Of a stretch of DNA of 64,000 nucleotides, positions 13,917 to 27,260 are shown in pieces (position 1 is the stretch's first letter; each line of letters opens with the position of its first letter). The translations under genes were made by a program, and so were the position numbers. The notes under the pieces are model-generated. The model was not told where the DNA came from, ran no database searches, and worked only from the letters and a program-made list of their open reading frames with translations. The DNA is from Serinus canaria (taxonomy: Eukaryota > Chordata > Aves > Passeriformes > Fringillidae), in the NCBI RefSeq assembly GCF_022539315.1, contig NC_066314.1, positions 50,219,180 to 50,283,179 on the forward strand, in the 5' to 3' direction.

Positions 13917-14222
13917 ATGAATGAGGTCTTCACACAAACTTCTCTTCTCCATGCTGAACAGCCTCAACTTCCACAGCCTGTCTTTGTAGAAGTGCTCCAG
14001 TCCTTTTATCAACCTCATGGCACCCTTCTGGACTTGCTCCAAAAGTTCCATGTTCTTCCTGTACTGGGGACACAAGAACTGTACACAGCACTCCAGGTGT
14101 GGGAGTAGCCCCTCCCTTGCCCTGCTGGCCACATTCCTGACAATGCAGCCCAGGATTCCTTTGGCTTTCTGCGCTGAGAGCGCACACTGTTGGCTCATGC
14201 TGAGTTGTTCATCAGCCATCAC
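13917..14222 (-). mobile_element. CR1 LINE fragment with remnant of the reverse-transcriptase ORF C-terminus
   Basis: Read on the minus strand, this encodes a diverged piece of the CR1 ORF2 C-terminal region. Recognisable words are MSQQCAL, AQKA, ILGCI, HLECCVQF, LLEQVQKGA, LIKGLEH and LFSMEKR, in the expected family order. The frame is open for much of the fragment but lacks the polymerase catalytic core, so the copy is 5'-truncated and dead. It lies antisense to the presumed CACNG2 intron 1. The 3'-terminal repeat is not evident at the left edge, suggesting internal breakage or heavy divergence there. Confidence 0.85.
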
Positions 14223-15189
14223 ACAACATATGCAGAATGGGTTTCAAAAAGGGACAGGAAAGTTATATGGATTATTTGAAGCATTTTAGATTAAGAGGAA
14301 CTATTCTACCCGTGAAGAAGTTAACTGGGAAAAGCTGATACAAACCAGAAACTTCCTTAGGCAAGAGAGGCTCCAGGTAGCAGAGACAAGCCAATGCAGC
14401 TATAAAACTCTGTGTATTTGAGTACTATTGACATTAACGTGGCAAATAGAGCTCACAGAAATTTTTTACTGAGACACATTTTTTGTCTGTGAATGACAGT
14501 GTGTTGAAGCTGACACTCTGCAGGAACATACTTTCTAGTCTCAGTGGAAAAGATTGCTTCGATCTGAAATGGACTGGCTGGCCAGAAGGAGAGAAGAAGC
14601 AGTCAGAACAACCAAATATTTAATGAACTCATCTAAAATATGGGAAGGCTAGGGTGAAGTCTTTGCTGGGTGACAAGAATTTTGAACCAGTTTCTACCAT
14701 TTCAATATTAAGTCTAGCTACTAGTCCACCAGTTCTTCTAGGACAGGATTGTTTTCTACCCTCCTCACAGAAAAAAAAAAAAAAAAACAACTGAGGAGGT
14801 ATGAATATGTCACAGCATGAAGAGTTACTCTGAAACATCTAAAATACCCTGATGCTTTGCACCATCACATCTCTCTACCACTTAAGGCAGAAAGAAGACC
14901 CTGAAGCAGCAGTAGGCTCATGAATGGAGGTCTCTGGCTCTGATGTCAGAAGTAAGGGAGCTCTTTGTGGTTTTGATCAGATGGTATACAACTACATTTT
15001 CATAGGTACTCAGTTCTCTGTGCCTCATCTGAGATATTTTGCACCTACTGTTCTATTCTGTATTTTTCAAAGGTGCTCAAGACCTACTGCTCCCTTTCAT
15101 GTCCTACAGCAAAGCAATTAGGTTAAGTTATTTCAGACTGGGTTCCCAGAAATGAAGATGCATAAAATGAATGAACACACGAAAATATT

Positions 15190-15300
15190 GGCCCTAGTGT
15201 CCCTGTGACTCAGCTTTTCTCTCTCTACAATGGAGAAAACAATGCTTACTGATTTTGTAAAATACTTTGAGCTCTATGAATGTTAGGTATGATTATAATT
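15190..15300 (+). repeat. Relic of an old amniote SINE/LINE tail (MIR/L2/L3-like)
   Basis: The order of words fits the common tail of old amniote elements: a GTGACTCAGCTTTTCTCTC block, then AATGGAGAAAACAATGCTTAC, then TGTAAAATACTTTGAGCTCTATG. The consensus I have in mind runs from 'CTCAGTTTCCCCATCTGTAAAATGG' into 'TTTGAGATCC'. Divergence is high and the family cannot be named safely by eye. Confidence 0.45.
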
Positions 15301-18300
15301 TTTATAAGAAAAAGAAATATTAAAAGCATCATTTATCTCTGGGGAAGAGATCCCAGCACGGAAGAGGCATCCCCATTCGAAGAACCACTTGAAAGTTGAG
15401 CAGTTGCTAAGAAACGACAGTACCTTCATCGCAGTGAATACCTCGAGACGGATGGAGTGGGCAACCATTTCACAAGGCTGCCACGAGGTAAAAAAAGAAA
15501 TGGGACCAGGCATCATTAGTAAAGAGGAGATCATTAGATTCCTGCACTGCCGTCTGCATGAACCTAGAGTGAAAATGGATGAGGACAGTCATGTAGGAGA
15601 GATAGCAGGGAGTGACTCTCTTAAGTGCTCTATGAAGAATAAGGAGGCTCTGGGTGCTTGTTAAGTGGAACGGCGGTGTCAATGGAGGAGCCTGAGGACA
15701 CAGCAGATAATGGCTTCTTTTCAAAGAGCTGAGCAGAGTACCAGAAGCTATGGAATTACTGGAAACACACACTGGAGTAAAGTAAAAAGACAGAGTAAAG
15801 AGATAGGCCTAAATGATGAGAGGTACCAGGGTCAAGAGAAGTAGTTGTTTTCTTGAGCGACTGAATTATGTCAGATGCTTCCAGGGCTGCAAAGAGAGTA
15901 GGAGGAAAGGCATGAGAAAGGCTCAGGAAACAGGGCTGTTAAGTCTGAACAATATAAATCAGGGAAATCTGTGATTGAAAGATGAGAAAAGTATATTGTC
16001 TGGAAAAGAGCTAGGAGGTGAAGACAATATGGGTGTGCTGGGAATAATAGTGGTGTCAAAGAAACAGGGAGAGAAGGAATAGCAAGACTATCCTTGATAA
16101 GCTACCCTAAGTCTCCTGGTAGATATGAAAGATGGATTCACACTGTTGTTCCTGAAAGTATAACCCAAACAACTGAGAATCAGAGACTTGCTAAAGCATC
16201 CTGAAGTAAAGGATTTTGTTTAGGTTTGGGTTCAGTTTTTAATGCAGATGGTGCTGGACAGAAATGGAGATTAACTCAGCACTGCAGGTATTGCAATAAT
16301 GGAGAGAGAGATGAAAGGAGGGAGCCAGTCAAACTGCAGATGAGCACTAAGAGGCATATGAGGAAAATGCTTAAGGGAATCAAAGTTTTAGTGTAATTCT
16401 GAAATTAGGAGACAACAGGGATTGGTGCAAATTGAGCAAGGCAGCACTGGGTAGAGTGGGAAAAGCTGACCTTATTAGGACTGAGTCCCAGAGATCAGGA
16501 AGCTGCATTTCAGAAACTGCATGCCAATAGTTACAAAGGAAGGAGAAGAAAGAGGAAGGGGTAGCAGGAAGAAAGTCACCAGAGTTGGAACAATAAGCTA
16601 AAAACTAAGAAGTCTAAAGATCATCAAAGGTAAGAAAATAGAAGAAATTCATATGTAGAAAATTGTTTCAAAGGGGAATGGAGAGATGAGCTGTTAAAAA
16701 AACCCTCATAGAATATACTCAAGGTTTCAGAGATGGGAGATGAAGCTTGTCCCAGAAGAAGCCACAGGAACAGGAATGTTTCTTGCTTATTCTGGCAGTT
16801 CTGTCCTGCAGGAAACACCCTTGACAAGACATGACCTAGGGAAGACACAATAAACAACAGAGACAGTGGTATTGATCTTCTTTGGAACCCGCAGAGTGTG
16901 GAAAATGTTCTACTGCTGGGATTATCCCCTTGATCAACTTTTGGGGAAGTCATGAGATTGGAGGAAATCCCATAACTTTTCTCCCTGTAGAAATGCTCTG
17001 CACCCTACAGCTTGTGGGCTGTGATGGGAGATCCTCAGCCCCCCAGTGACACTGTTCTGCTGCTCTGGTGGTGCCCATCCCACCAATCACAGACAGCCCT
17101 CTCCCTGCCACTGCCTCCCTTACGAATCAACACTCCTGATGAGTGTGGATGATTGATTAGGCAAAAGCAATAAAGGGAAAATGTTTTACCCAGCTGTTTA
17201 GACCAGATCATGAAAGCACAAACCCGCTCAATTCTCAGAGCCAGAGAGGCCCAGCAGGACTGTAGGGGAGGCTTAATACTCACACTAAAACACCCAGCAT
17301 GCAGCAGTTACATTATCTTTTCCTTACCTGCTGTTCCACTTGTGTCATTCCCTCTTCTTGAATCCCTGTGCTGACTTCCAGACTCTTTCTACATCAAAGT
17401 TCAGTTCTCATTTCATCTTCAAGGCCTCACGTGGCTCTCTTGGAGCTTGCTCCCTGTCTCCTCTCCCATGCTACTCGGTGCTCACTCAGCACATCTGCCC
17501 CTCCCCAGCCCCCTCCATTGCCCTGCAGCAATGACTCTGCTCCTCCTCTCCTGCTGTCCTCTCCCCTCCTTCCACTGCACAGCCTTATTCACCTCCCTCG
17601 TGCCTGCCCTAGGACTCATCTACTGCAGTTAGTCTCCCTGTGTTAATGACTTCCACTTCTCCTATGCCCTTGGCAAGCTTTGCCCCTTCTGACTATTAAC
17701 TTTGTTTACTATATTACATCTTTGGAATGAGGAATGATTCAGATACACACAGCCAAAGCCCGGAGCAAACAAGATATGAACATGCCGCAACTCAGCCTGT
17801 GACCTTTTGCAGGCACTTCCTTCCCTCATTTCATCCTGCAAGTCTTGGGCCCAATCTTGTCCCCACCGTTTCCCGCTGACCTCATCAGGAGCAGGATCCA
17901 GGCCTTGTAGCTGCTGCCTAATGGCTGCTGAGAGCCTCTTCTGAAGAGCTGGGTATCCTCACTTGCAAGTGCCCCACGTACTGGGGTCTTTGTATTGCAA
18001 AATCCTGAGGACAAAATTCTGCCTGTTTAGCTGCCAGTAAAATGCTGTGTACACATGGTGGCATGTGGAAATATATAATAATGCTTAAAGCTACAAGCAG
18101 ACGGCATTATCAGGAAAAGGCTTTCCCCTCCCACTCACCCCTTGTCTATCTGTTTCTTTCCCGTTGTCAAAATTTAGCATCCTCCACTGAGAGACTCAGT
18201 TTTGCTCTGATGCTTGGAAGGCATCCAGTCCCAGCTTGCTTGCTTTCCCTGCCAGTCTCCACAGGTATTTTATACACAAGGCTTCCAGCTTGTCAGGGTA

Positions 18301-20940
18301 TGCTCTGTCTTCTCTCCACACCCACACCCCTCCCACCCCCTGCAGGGGAATCTCCAGTGCTGGGGCTGTTACAGGATCCCAGGGTTAGGCAAAGTTGTTC
18401 ATTCTCCCTCTGCCGTATCGATGGCCTCTGCTCTGCAGCGCACTGTGAAGTGCACTACAGAAAAAGAGGAGCCCTTCAGGAGGAGTGAAGGGCAGCTCTC
18501 AAGAGGCACAATCCATTTGTTATGTCAGGTTACACAGGAAACAAGAGGAAAACCTGCATGGTTTTTGTTCCAGCTTGGGCAAAACTCATTTAGACATTCA
18601 ATAAAAGGGGCTCCACGAGAGACAGTTCAGAGCAGAGACTTTCTGAATTCCATGTTTGAGGTTGACTCTGGTGTTGGCTCAGCAAAACCGAGGCCAGCAC
18701 CTTCCAAGGCCGTGCCGATCAAGAGGTCTTGGTGCGCAATGGATTTCAGAGGTCAGTTTGGAGGGAGCAGACTGGTAGACTGAGGTGTGGCAACTGTAAG
18801 TAAAGTGGCCAAGGGGTGCCCAAGGAACAGCTGGCCAGCTGTGTCTTCAGCAGCCATGGCTGTCCCAGCAGGACCCAAAGAGAAGCTGCAAACATATGCT
18901 GAGTAAGGTGCGTGGTAAGTCAAGCAGATGCAGAGGCCAGGCTGGAAAAACATGGACTACTTTCCCATCCCACAGAGCTCTGGAATCACAAAACTTGCTA
19001 TTCTACACTGGGGTGGGAAAAAGATAGTTTTTCATGCCTTTTTTTTGTTTAAACCAAAACCATAAGTTACATGCACTGAAATTGTCGGTAAACCAATAGT
19101 TCAGGTATTCACTTTATTCCCCTGGGATTCAGGTGACCAGGTCACAGTCCCTGCACCCCTCTGAGAAATTTTCATTGAAAAATGCTGACCAACTTCAGGA
19201 CAGAAAGACTTTCAGCAGTGGCTGTGGCACAGACCAAAAAAAGGGATTTACTCGTGGAGAGACAAACACACAGTGAGGCTGAGATGCTGCTGTTCTTTGA
19301 TCTAGGTACTTTTCTTGTCTGGCAACTGAGTTCAAAGGTAAGAGAATGAGGTTAAGATCTAAGATGCAGCACAACTTTTGTTGTTACTTCACAGACTGCT
19401 GCAGCTATAGCAGTAAATTAGAAACTGAGAAAGGGGCTGGTACTTCAGACCAGTGATTCCAGTGGAGAAATGATAATATTTTCCAAGGAAAACTGGGCAG
19501 ATATGAAAGGGATTTGGGTTTTGGCAGTCTTAGGAGACAAGTTCTCGTGTTAAAGACTTTAAAACAGGAAAGTTTCAGTTCTGAGACCTATGTTATTCCA
19601 TGTGTGGTGTAGGTGGGGAGTATAGAGGCACAATTTGGTACGAGAAGCTCTGATGGATGTCTCCAGATAGTACAATCCAGGACATAGAAAGTGGCTTGGT
19701 ACCTGCTTGGACATGATTCAAAACCCTGAAACGGCCTTTCAGGTTTCTAACTGAGTGTAACTGGACCAGATCACATTAAAAATAATATTCCCCAGTCTAG
19801 TATTGTGAGTAAATTTTATTCCATTATGAATAGCCTCCTCCCTGGGACGCAAGAGTAATGTTACGTGTAGAGTAGCTGGAAATGCTTCAGAGATTAGCCT
19901 TAGCACATAGCTCACACCTACAGACTCTTCTGCAATAAATTAGTGTGCTCAGTGGATGAAAAAATATTGGTGGAGCAGCACGACTTGCAGTCAAGCTTCA
20001 AAAGAGTTATTATGACTGAGCAGCAGTACCTGCTCCCCCATATGCCTTCCCTGGCTGTGCCACAGGAAGAGTCACACTCCTCCTTTGCAGCCTTCCCTTC
20101 AGCCTCCCCTTTCCAAATCATCCTTCCCTCACTGACTTCCTCTTGTTTTTCTTGCAGGCATTATCCCTAGTTCCAGCACACCTTTCCCCTCTATGGTTTT
20201 CTTTTTAAAAGCCAGCATAAACTAACAGGATATACATGTGCACACAATCGTAAATGTCTCATGATCCTGTGCTGCTATAAACCTCCCTTTTCCAAACACC
20301 CTGCTGGCACTGTTTGCTTGTTAAATAAGCCCAGTGCTGTGCTTCAGTCTAACTTTTGTTGTAAGAGCTTAAGGAGAGGGCCAAATCACTTTGTTTTCTT
20401 GTAAATCACCAGGGTACCCGTAACCCTGAGGAAATAACAATAATAAAATTATTAATGTTCTAATAGCAGCCTCTAAAAGCTAGCAACACTTGCAAGGCTT
20501 GGCATTTGTTTTTTGCTCAGCTGCATAGAAAGGGACCTAAAATCAAATCTGTGCAATATCTACTTTAACACCCAGTGTTTGATGTGGATTATGAGTAAAG
20601 CAGCAAGTTAGAACAGCAGTAGCTTGTTTGGAGACATTGGGAGCCTCGGCATAGCTGTGCTAAGGCAATTGGATCAGACTCACAGCTACCCTGCATGGCC
20701 CTGTGGGATATAAGCTGTATTTATCAACATTTTCTGAACTCCAGTGACCCAAGTGAAAAATAAGCATAATGTGTGTAACAAAGCAAACTCTCTGTCCTGG
20801 CTCTTTCAGTGCAGAGGGCAATGCTTTCCTACAACACTCACAGACCAGTCTGGTTGTTACACTGGATATTTGCCTTGCCAGAAATTGCACCTAAATAAGC
20901 ACAGGGAGCTATGAACCTAAAATTTTGGAACCCCTACATG

Positions 20941-20982
20941 CCCATACAACTCTTCAAACAACCCATACAACTCTTCAAATCC
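20941..20982. repeat. 21-bp tandem duplication, two copies
   Basis: The 18-mer CCCATACAACTCTTCAAA occurs at 20941-20958 and again at 20962-20979 with the spacer CAA. This gives two adjacent copies of a 21-bp unit that differ only in the last bases. Confidence 0.85.
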
Positions 20983-22484
20983 CAAATCCTAGCATAGCTG
21001 AGAAATGCAAGAAACAATATTAAGCCATGGTTGGGTTCAGCATTCAGGCTGACTGGGAGGGACTGCAATGGAGGCTGTCCCCTGAAGACATGACTAACTC
21101 TTTCTGCGAGTGGCTAGCTCAGGACCAGTGGCTTCCTCCCCAGCTGGCAGTAGAAAGAGGCTTGCTATACATCAAATCAGTCCTCCGTTCTTCCTGTCCT
21201 GTTTTCCCTCACGTTTCTCATTCCTTATTGATTTAGGAACATTTGGGAGGCTTTGGGTAATTTTGTGAGTGAGGTCCAGGTCAGGACTGGATTCATCAGG
21301 AGTGAACATCCTGAAGACCTTCAGCACACTCACATTCCCTCCATCCCAGCATGTTCCCCAGAGCCCAGCAGGCTATCTGTTCTGGGTCAGGCTTCTCCCA
21401 AAACACCAGTGCTGGAGGGTGAGATGTAGCGACTGCCAGAGGAAATTGCAAAATTGGAAAGTCCTGACCTCTTCCCCAGGGCTTTCATTTTCTAATTTGT
21501 AGGTGGTGCATTCCAGGGCATAAAGGACACAGCACAGAAAAGCTCCGTGAGTGCCTGGTCCTGCATGTTGCAGCTCAACCTGAAGCGCTGCAGTCAGCAG
21601 GGCTTTCTGCCAAGGATATCCTATGCCCAGTTCCCTCCTGGCCATCTCTGGTGGGCTGCCTGAAGGGACAGCAAAAATCCCAGCGCACTTCCTGAACAGA
21701 CTGAGGGATAACCAATATTCCCTGCCTGGGCAAAGCCGCCTCCCCTCTCCAAGGCAAGTGTGTGCACGCCCAGTGAGGGCGTCATGGCTGCCACGCTCAC
21801 CCGCAGAGCCCCCGCGCTGTGGGACCTCTGTCAGCGCTGCATCAAGGCCTTTGGGCTCCCTGGGCTAAAAAAGAACTAGAGAAAGTCCAGCCCTTCCCTT
21901 GTTCTATTTCCTCACCTGAAATAGATTTCACAATCATCTCCTGGACTGGAGTGGCTAGAACAGGTTGGGAATTTCCAGTGGAGACACTTGCTCCCACTCA
22001 GGCAACAGCGAATGGACCCCCAGTTCTCATCTGGGGGGGGTCTCATCTCTCACCTTTAAAGAAAGCAAGCAGTGCCTACCTTCTCAGTCGTTTTCCCAGA
22101 GGAAGGCAGGGCAATGAAATGAAAAGCCTTGAAGACCACTAGGCAGCACTGCAATTTTCCATGAGAGGCAAGCTGAGGAATTCCCACACACTGTTATTCC
22201 CCAAAATTTCTACTGCTGGGTGTCAATTCTGCTACAGATTTCACAATTCTTACTGCAGGCTGATGATGTTGTGTGGGAGAACACAGGAGACTTGCTGAGA
22301 CTGCCAAATTGCTAAACATGTGTGATGGTGGGCTCTCCCTTCCTCCATGTGTCTGAGCCTCGGAGGGGAAGGGGGAGGAGAGCTTAAGTGCCACAGAAGA
22401 GGGAGGATGGATTAAAAGCTGCCACTGTCATTGACTTGTTCCATTCTTTGGCTTATTTCCCTGGGGTTCTTGGTATTTTTGTTA

Positions 22485-22575
22485 TTAATAACTAATAATA
22501 ATTTCTATATAGTGCTTTGCATTCTGAAGGACCCTAAAGCACACCACATACTTCATGAGCTAATTAACAGCTGAA
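22485..22575 (+). repeat. Relic of an old amniote repeat ('TATATAGTGCTTTGCAT' type)
   Basis: TAATAATAATTTCTATATAG is followed by TGCTTTGCATTCTGAAGG and then, after a degraded stretch, by GAGCTAATTAAC. This resembles the 'ATATAGCGCTTT...CAAAGCGCTTTACAAA...TTAATTAA' tail shared by old repeats in birds, turtles and crocodiles. The copy at 41425-41520 shares the same architecture. Family assignment is uncertain. Confidence 0.4.
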
Positions 22576-25024
22576 AGCTTAATTCCTCTCTTGGTTGTGG
22601 CCCTAAATGCTGAAGGAGCAGCTCAGAGTCACACTAGATTTACACCAGTTTAACTGAGGACAGTATCTCCCTATAGATCCAGCTGGATATGTCAGAGACA
22701 AATGCAATGTGGAGCTGGAGCTGAAAGATTTGAAGTGCCTTTTCTCCTCCTAACAGCATAATTTAAAAATGACTAAGGAAATTGCATTCAAAAAGTCTTG
22801 TGAACACAGCATTACAACTGCAAGATTCAAGATGTGGAGTTTGGGAATAGCTAAGCCCTGGTTCCTGCTCAGTTAGGGGCTCAGCTCATAACTGCACCAA
22901 GGCATGCGTAGCTTGTGGCTCGTCCCAGGCTGTGCAGGACACTTTTCACCATATAAGCAGGGCTGGTTTGCCCTCTTTTCTTGCCTATAAACCCATGTCT
23001 GTGCGCAGTTACTTCCAGTGACCACTAGAGTTACAGTCTCATCACTGATCCAAAACATGACCTACTGTACAAGGTGAGCCTGGCTCTGTCCTCTGATGCA
23101 CACTCATAGATCAGCAACACAGTTACATCTGAGCAGAAAAATGCAACACAATAGGATGAACTAAATCAGAAATTTTCTAGCCCATGATTTTCCTCTACAT
23201 ACTTCTGGGGAAAGATTAATCCATTTGAGCTCTGGATCTTTGAGTCCAAATTTGAGATGGTTCAGTCCTTATGCCCTCCTCCAGCTAGGATGTTGTTTAC
23301 ATGCTCTGATTTCTGAGAGTTAGATGTTGTAACCCTATATGCAAAAACTGTCCTAGTTACAATATTGTTGCCCTGATAAGGGGAAAAAAAAAAGAAAATA
23401 GAACAACCAGCTCTTAAATACTTCCTCCATCCCATTCACCCCTTTCCATTGGGGCTTACATTGGTGTCTTCCTTCCTGTTGCATCTGGATGTGCAGCCGT
23501 GGGATTGGGATTGCCTGTGGTAGCTATGGAGCATCTCCTCTCCTCCCACACCTTATGCACATCACTTCTCTCTCACTGCAGATAATTGCATCACCCTTCC
23601 TGTCACTCGACTCGCAGTTGTAGTGTCACATTTGACTCGTTAAACACACACACACATATAAATTGTTTTGCTACAAATTGATAGATTCTTTTTTAATCAT
23701 CTGTAATTTCTTGGTTTCTTTTACTTGCCCTTCCTGCTTTGCTTGGACATTTCTGCATGTCCTGACCAACTTCTGCTTTTATTTCTCCATCCTCTACCAC
23801 AGCAGGTCCAGTACTTAAGTTATGTTCTTCAAATTTGAAACCCAACATCATGCTACCACATCTGAGCACAACTACTTACAAGACTTTTTCTCAATTCTAT
23901 TTCTGGTTCCCAGATCATTTCAAATCTAGTACTGTCTCTTCTTGCAAGGCAAAGACAGTATTTCTACTAACTCAGCTAATATACCTTGAAAACTGGTATG
24001 GGGCTTGTAAGCCAGAAAGTTCATATATTTTTCCTTCCTAGAGTGACACTAGTCACTCTAACAGCAGTAGAAATAGTTTCTGATCTCTCTGCTGAGGAAC
24101 CAGAGATATTGTTCATGCTTTACTCATTCATTGAATCACACAGGCAAATGTCATTACAAAAACTTAATTATTTCATTGTCATATAAATGAAATCACGCAT
24201 TTGTTTCATATGTATATGTAAAATTATTTTCAATGTCAGTGCCGAAGGCAAATGTGAGAAATAGAACATTAGCAGTAGCACAGTTATCCACAGCTTTCAA
24301 TGATTTAGATGAGCCTAATACATTTTTGTGTTAAGTACTATTTTCAGAAGAAATTCAGTCCAGGCTTGATTCTGGCGAAGTCTAGGAAACAGAGGCATTT
24401 TTTTACCGTGGGAGACGTTTGTACTGGGTGTCTGCAAAAAAGAATTTTTTAAATGTTTTTTATTATTGCTGTGTTGAGATTTTTCCTTTGTGACTTGGAC
24501 AGATTTGTAGCAGACCCCGAAATCCAGCCACTTGCAATGTTTCAGTTTGTAAAGCTCCAACATGCTGGATTTGCGTTTGCACCAAAACGCATCCAGGAGC
24601 CTTTGCCCAATTTTCCCAGCCAATCTCATTTCCCTGCCTGTGACAAAGCATGGGAAATTTCAAGCCACAGCGAGGATATTTTTGAAAGTTACAACCCTGT
24701 AAAAAGAGGGTGTTTATAAATGGAAATCTTCATATAATCTTAATAATAGGTTTTGCTACCACTGCATCTCCACCCACGTACATGGAATAGCTGTAGCCAG
24801 CTCTGAGGCAGAGTCTATGGGCTACTTAGCAGCATGCAGCAGCATCAAGCAGGGTGGGAAGGAGGGGAGGCTGCCACCTCCAAGGAAAAATGCAAAGCGG
24901 TTCCAGGCTGACAGCACTGCAGAGTCCAGCCCTAGCACAGCGTGGGCCCCCTTGGCTGAGGCTCTGCAGGAGGGACTTGAGTTACCTCCAGCAGCTCGTG
25001 TGGTCATCACGCTGAAAGGGTGGT

Positions 25025-25200
25025 TAAGTGCTGGAAAGGGCTGCCCAGGGAAGTGGTGGAGTCACCACCATACTTGAAAGAGTGCATTAAACAACTGGAC
25101 ATGGCACTTAGTGCTTTGGTTAAGTCGGCACCATGGTGATCAGTCAAAGGATGGACTCAATGATCTTGGACATCTTTTCCAACTTAAATGATTCTATGAT
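25025..25200 (+). mobile_element. CR1 LINE 3'-end fragment, plus orientation
   Basis: The stretch contains GGCTGCCCAGGGAAGTGG, then TGGAGTCACCACCAT, then GGACTCAATGATCTTGGACA, then TTTTCCAACTTAAATGATTC, and ends in ATTCTATGAT. That is the order of the CR1 3' untranslated tail and its terminal repeat. Only about 175 bp remain, so it is strongly 5'-truncated. No flanking duplication was found. Confidence 0.85.
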
Positions 25201-27154
25201 CCTTCTGTCATTAGCCCCCTCTCCTTTGCCAGGTCATTACCAGGGATGGCTGCAGAGAGTAAGTGAGGAGAAGAGCTGAAAAAGACAGAACAGGAGCCTG
25301 GTATCGTTTTGGATGGGACTAATCTCCCTGGTGTTCTATACTGGCAGTTCTCTTTACCCCTCTTCTTCCATCTCATCTCCTCTTCAATGCTACTCCATAC
25401 TGGCTTCTCCCACTTATTTATGCCATCTATGTCTGCATTTCTTTCCCTATTTATCAGCCATCTCCTGAATAAATTAATCTCCTCAGAGCCAGTATGTTTT
25501 AGGCCGTTTTACTGCTGTAGCTTTGGTCATTGCTAATGTGCTGTGATACACCTCTTCCTCCATGCTCATTAAGGCAGCAGTGGCCTGTAAAGACAGTGTT
25601 TGTAACATTTTTACTGCAACTCCCTTTATCATCTGATCCTTGGCAACAGCTGTAATAAACATGATTATTAAGAATAAGGTGAGGAGACCTGGTATAATGG
25701 TTCTACCTCACAGGCAGGGGCAGATATGCTTTCATAACTATAAGATCAATTTCTGTTTTGCACCAGTTCTTTTACAGGCTTCTTCAGCACAATATCTGAA
25801 TGAATTCCATTGGCACATTAAATGATGGAGCTTGATATCAGTCACATGTGGTTTGTTCTTTTATCCTCTCCCCAGGGAGAGAATTATGTATGCCACGTAC
25901 TGGTTATGTTGCTAGGGTTTTGTTTGGGATTTTTAACATATGCATTGCTGCGTGTTTGCATTGAAGAAGACCGCATCAAAGCAGGTGCATTGCATTTGGA
26001 CAGAAAGGTGGCAAGATTTTTGATGGCCTGTAGTTCCCGTGGGATCTCTGCTATTGTCCCAGGGTCAACTCCTCAGACCACATTTACTGCCCCACTGACC
26101 TTCACCTCGTCGTGGAAAATCCCTTTGTCCCTAATGACAGCTGAGCATTCTCCAGTCTTAAAATTACCCAGCTGGGTCCAAAGGTATTACCCCGGCACAG
26201 CATCCCCTGCCACTGTGCAGGGTCAGAGCTGCGAGAGCAGCACCTTCTCCAACCCCAGAATGACCATCCCTTGTGCTCTGTTTGCTGGCTTAGCCCTACA
26301 CCCTGTAACCTGTGTAGAGATGCAGGTGAAAAGATGGCCTAATTTCTGTAAGGTGCTCTCTATGGAGAGATTCCTAGAGAGGGATAATGAGCCCTTTTGA
26401 AGGGCCAGTCTTTCTTTTGGGAGTGTCAGCACAGGTGGGTAAAAGCAGATGCCCACAAGCACTGTCTGTGTTCACTGCCACCGCGCTTTTCATCAGCTCC
26501 AAATCCCCCAAAATTATGTGTGCTCTCAAGTGCTTCATTCTTGGAAGGGAGAAGAGCAATCAAAATGCCTTCAAAAGGCTTTTTCTGCGCTCTTTGTCAC
26601 TTCATGAAACCTCACTCCTTCTTCTTGCAGTCATGTCAGGTTGGGCATTAACAACTCAGTGTCACCGGTGTCAATTTTTGACAGGGATGGCAGACCTCTT
26701 CTCCTGGTTTGGAAGCCTTTTGTAAGAAAGGCATGCCAGCAGTTTGCTATGTAGCTGTGGAATTTGTCCCTGTAGCCCAGAGGCTGGCTCTGAGCCCCAC
26801 TTCACCACCTGGTACCAAAGGGACACTGCTCAGAAACAGAATCCTGGAGCAGAAGCGTTTGTGTTTGTGTCTGACTACCAGCCTGTCATGTGCCATTTCT
26901 CGTATCTCTTTCATGGGCAGATAGCAAACATTTAATCTGCACCAAAGTTTACTCCTAGAGCAGGCAGCACAAGTGGGAACTTCTGAGAACAGTCGTGTTT
27001 GCAGTCTTCACTTACAGAAGGTCACATCAAAAATGAACATGTCACATTTGAACTAGATGGTGGGAAGAATTATCTGGACTAAATGATCCAGTGTCTGATC
27101 ACTTTCATATTTTTAATACAAATATCCTCAGCCTAGTCTCCTGAGGCAGGGAAA

Positions 27155-27260
27155 TACATTATTCCCATTTTGAGTGAAAGAAGAGGTGGTGGGGGAGGGT
27201 AAGTGTCTTGCCTAAAATGATATGGGGAGCATGTGACAAAAAGTGATACCAAATCCTTGG
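27155..27260 (+). repeat. Relic of an old amniote SINE/LINE (gapped-tail type)
   Basis: CATTATTCCCATTTTGAGTG, then GGTAAGTGTCTTGCCTAAAA, matches the 'ATTATCCCCATTTTACAG ... AAGTGACTTGCCCAAGG' core of old amniote repeats, followed by a diverged remainder. Identified by word order only. Confidence 0.45.

Larger units (their letters stand above)
14223..25024. other. Non-coding stretch, probably CACNG2 intron 1
   Basis: No exon is supported. It holds an A run near 14770, a purine-rich stretch between about 15790 and 16640, a 21-bp tandem duplication at 20941-20982, two relics of older amniote repeats (15190-15300 and 22485-22575) and a short CA run near 23644. Open frames of up to 189 codons (18214-18783) look like chance: no domain, no bounding splice sites and unremarkable composition. 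Confidence 0.5.

Noticed and set aside
18214..18783. Open frame of 189 codons on the + strand
   Set aside because: No family resemblance, overlapping another frame in the same region, and no splice sites at its edges.
25822..26400. Open frame of 192 codons with a hydrophobic segment near its start
   Set aside because: The hydrophobic stretch is suggestive, but no family is recognisable, the position is within the presumed CACNG2 intron, and the remainder looks like random translation.
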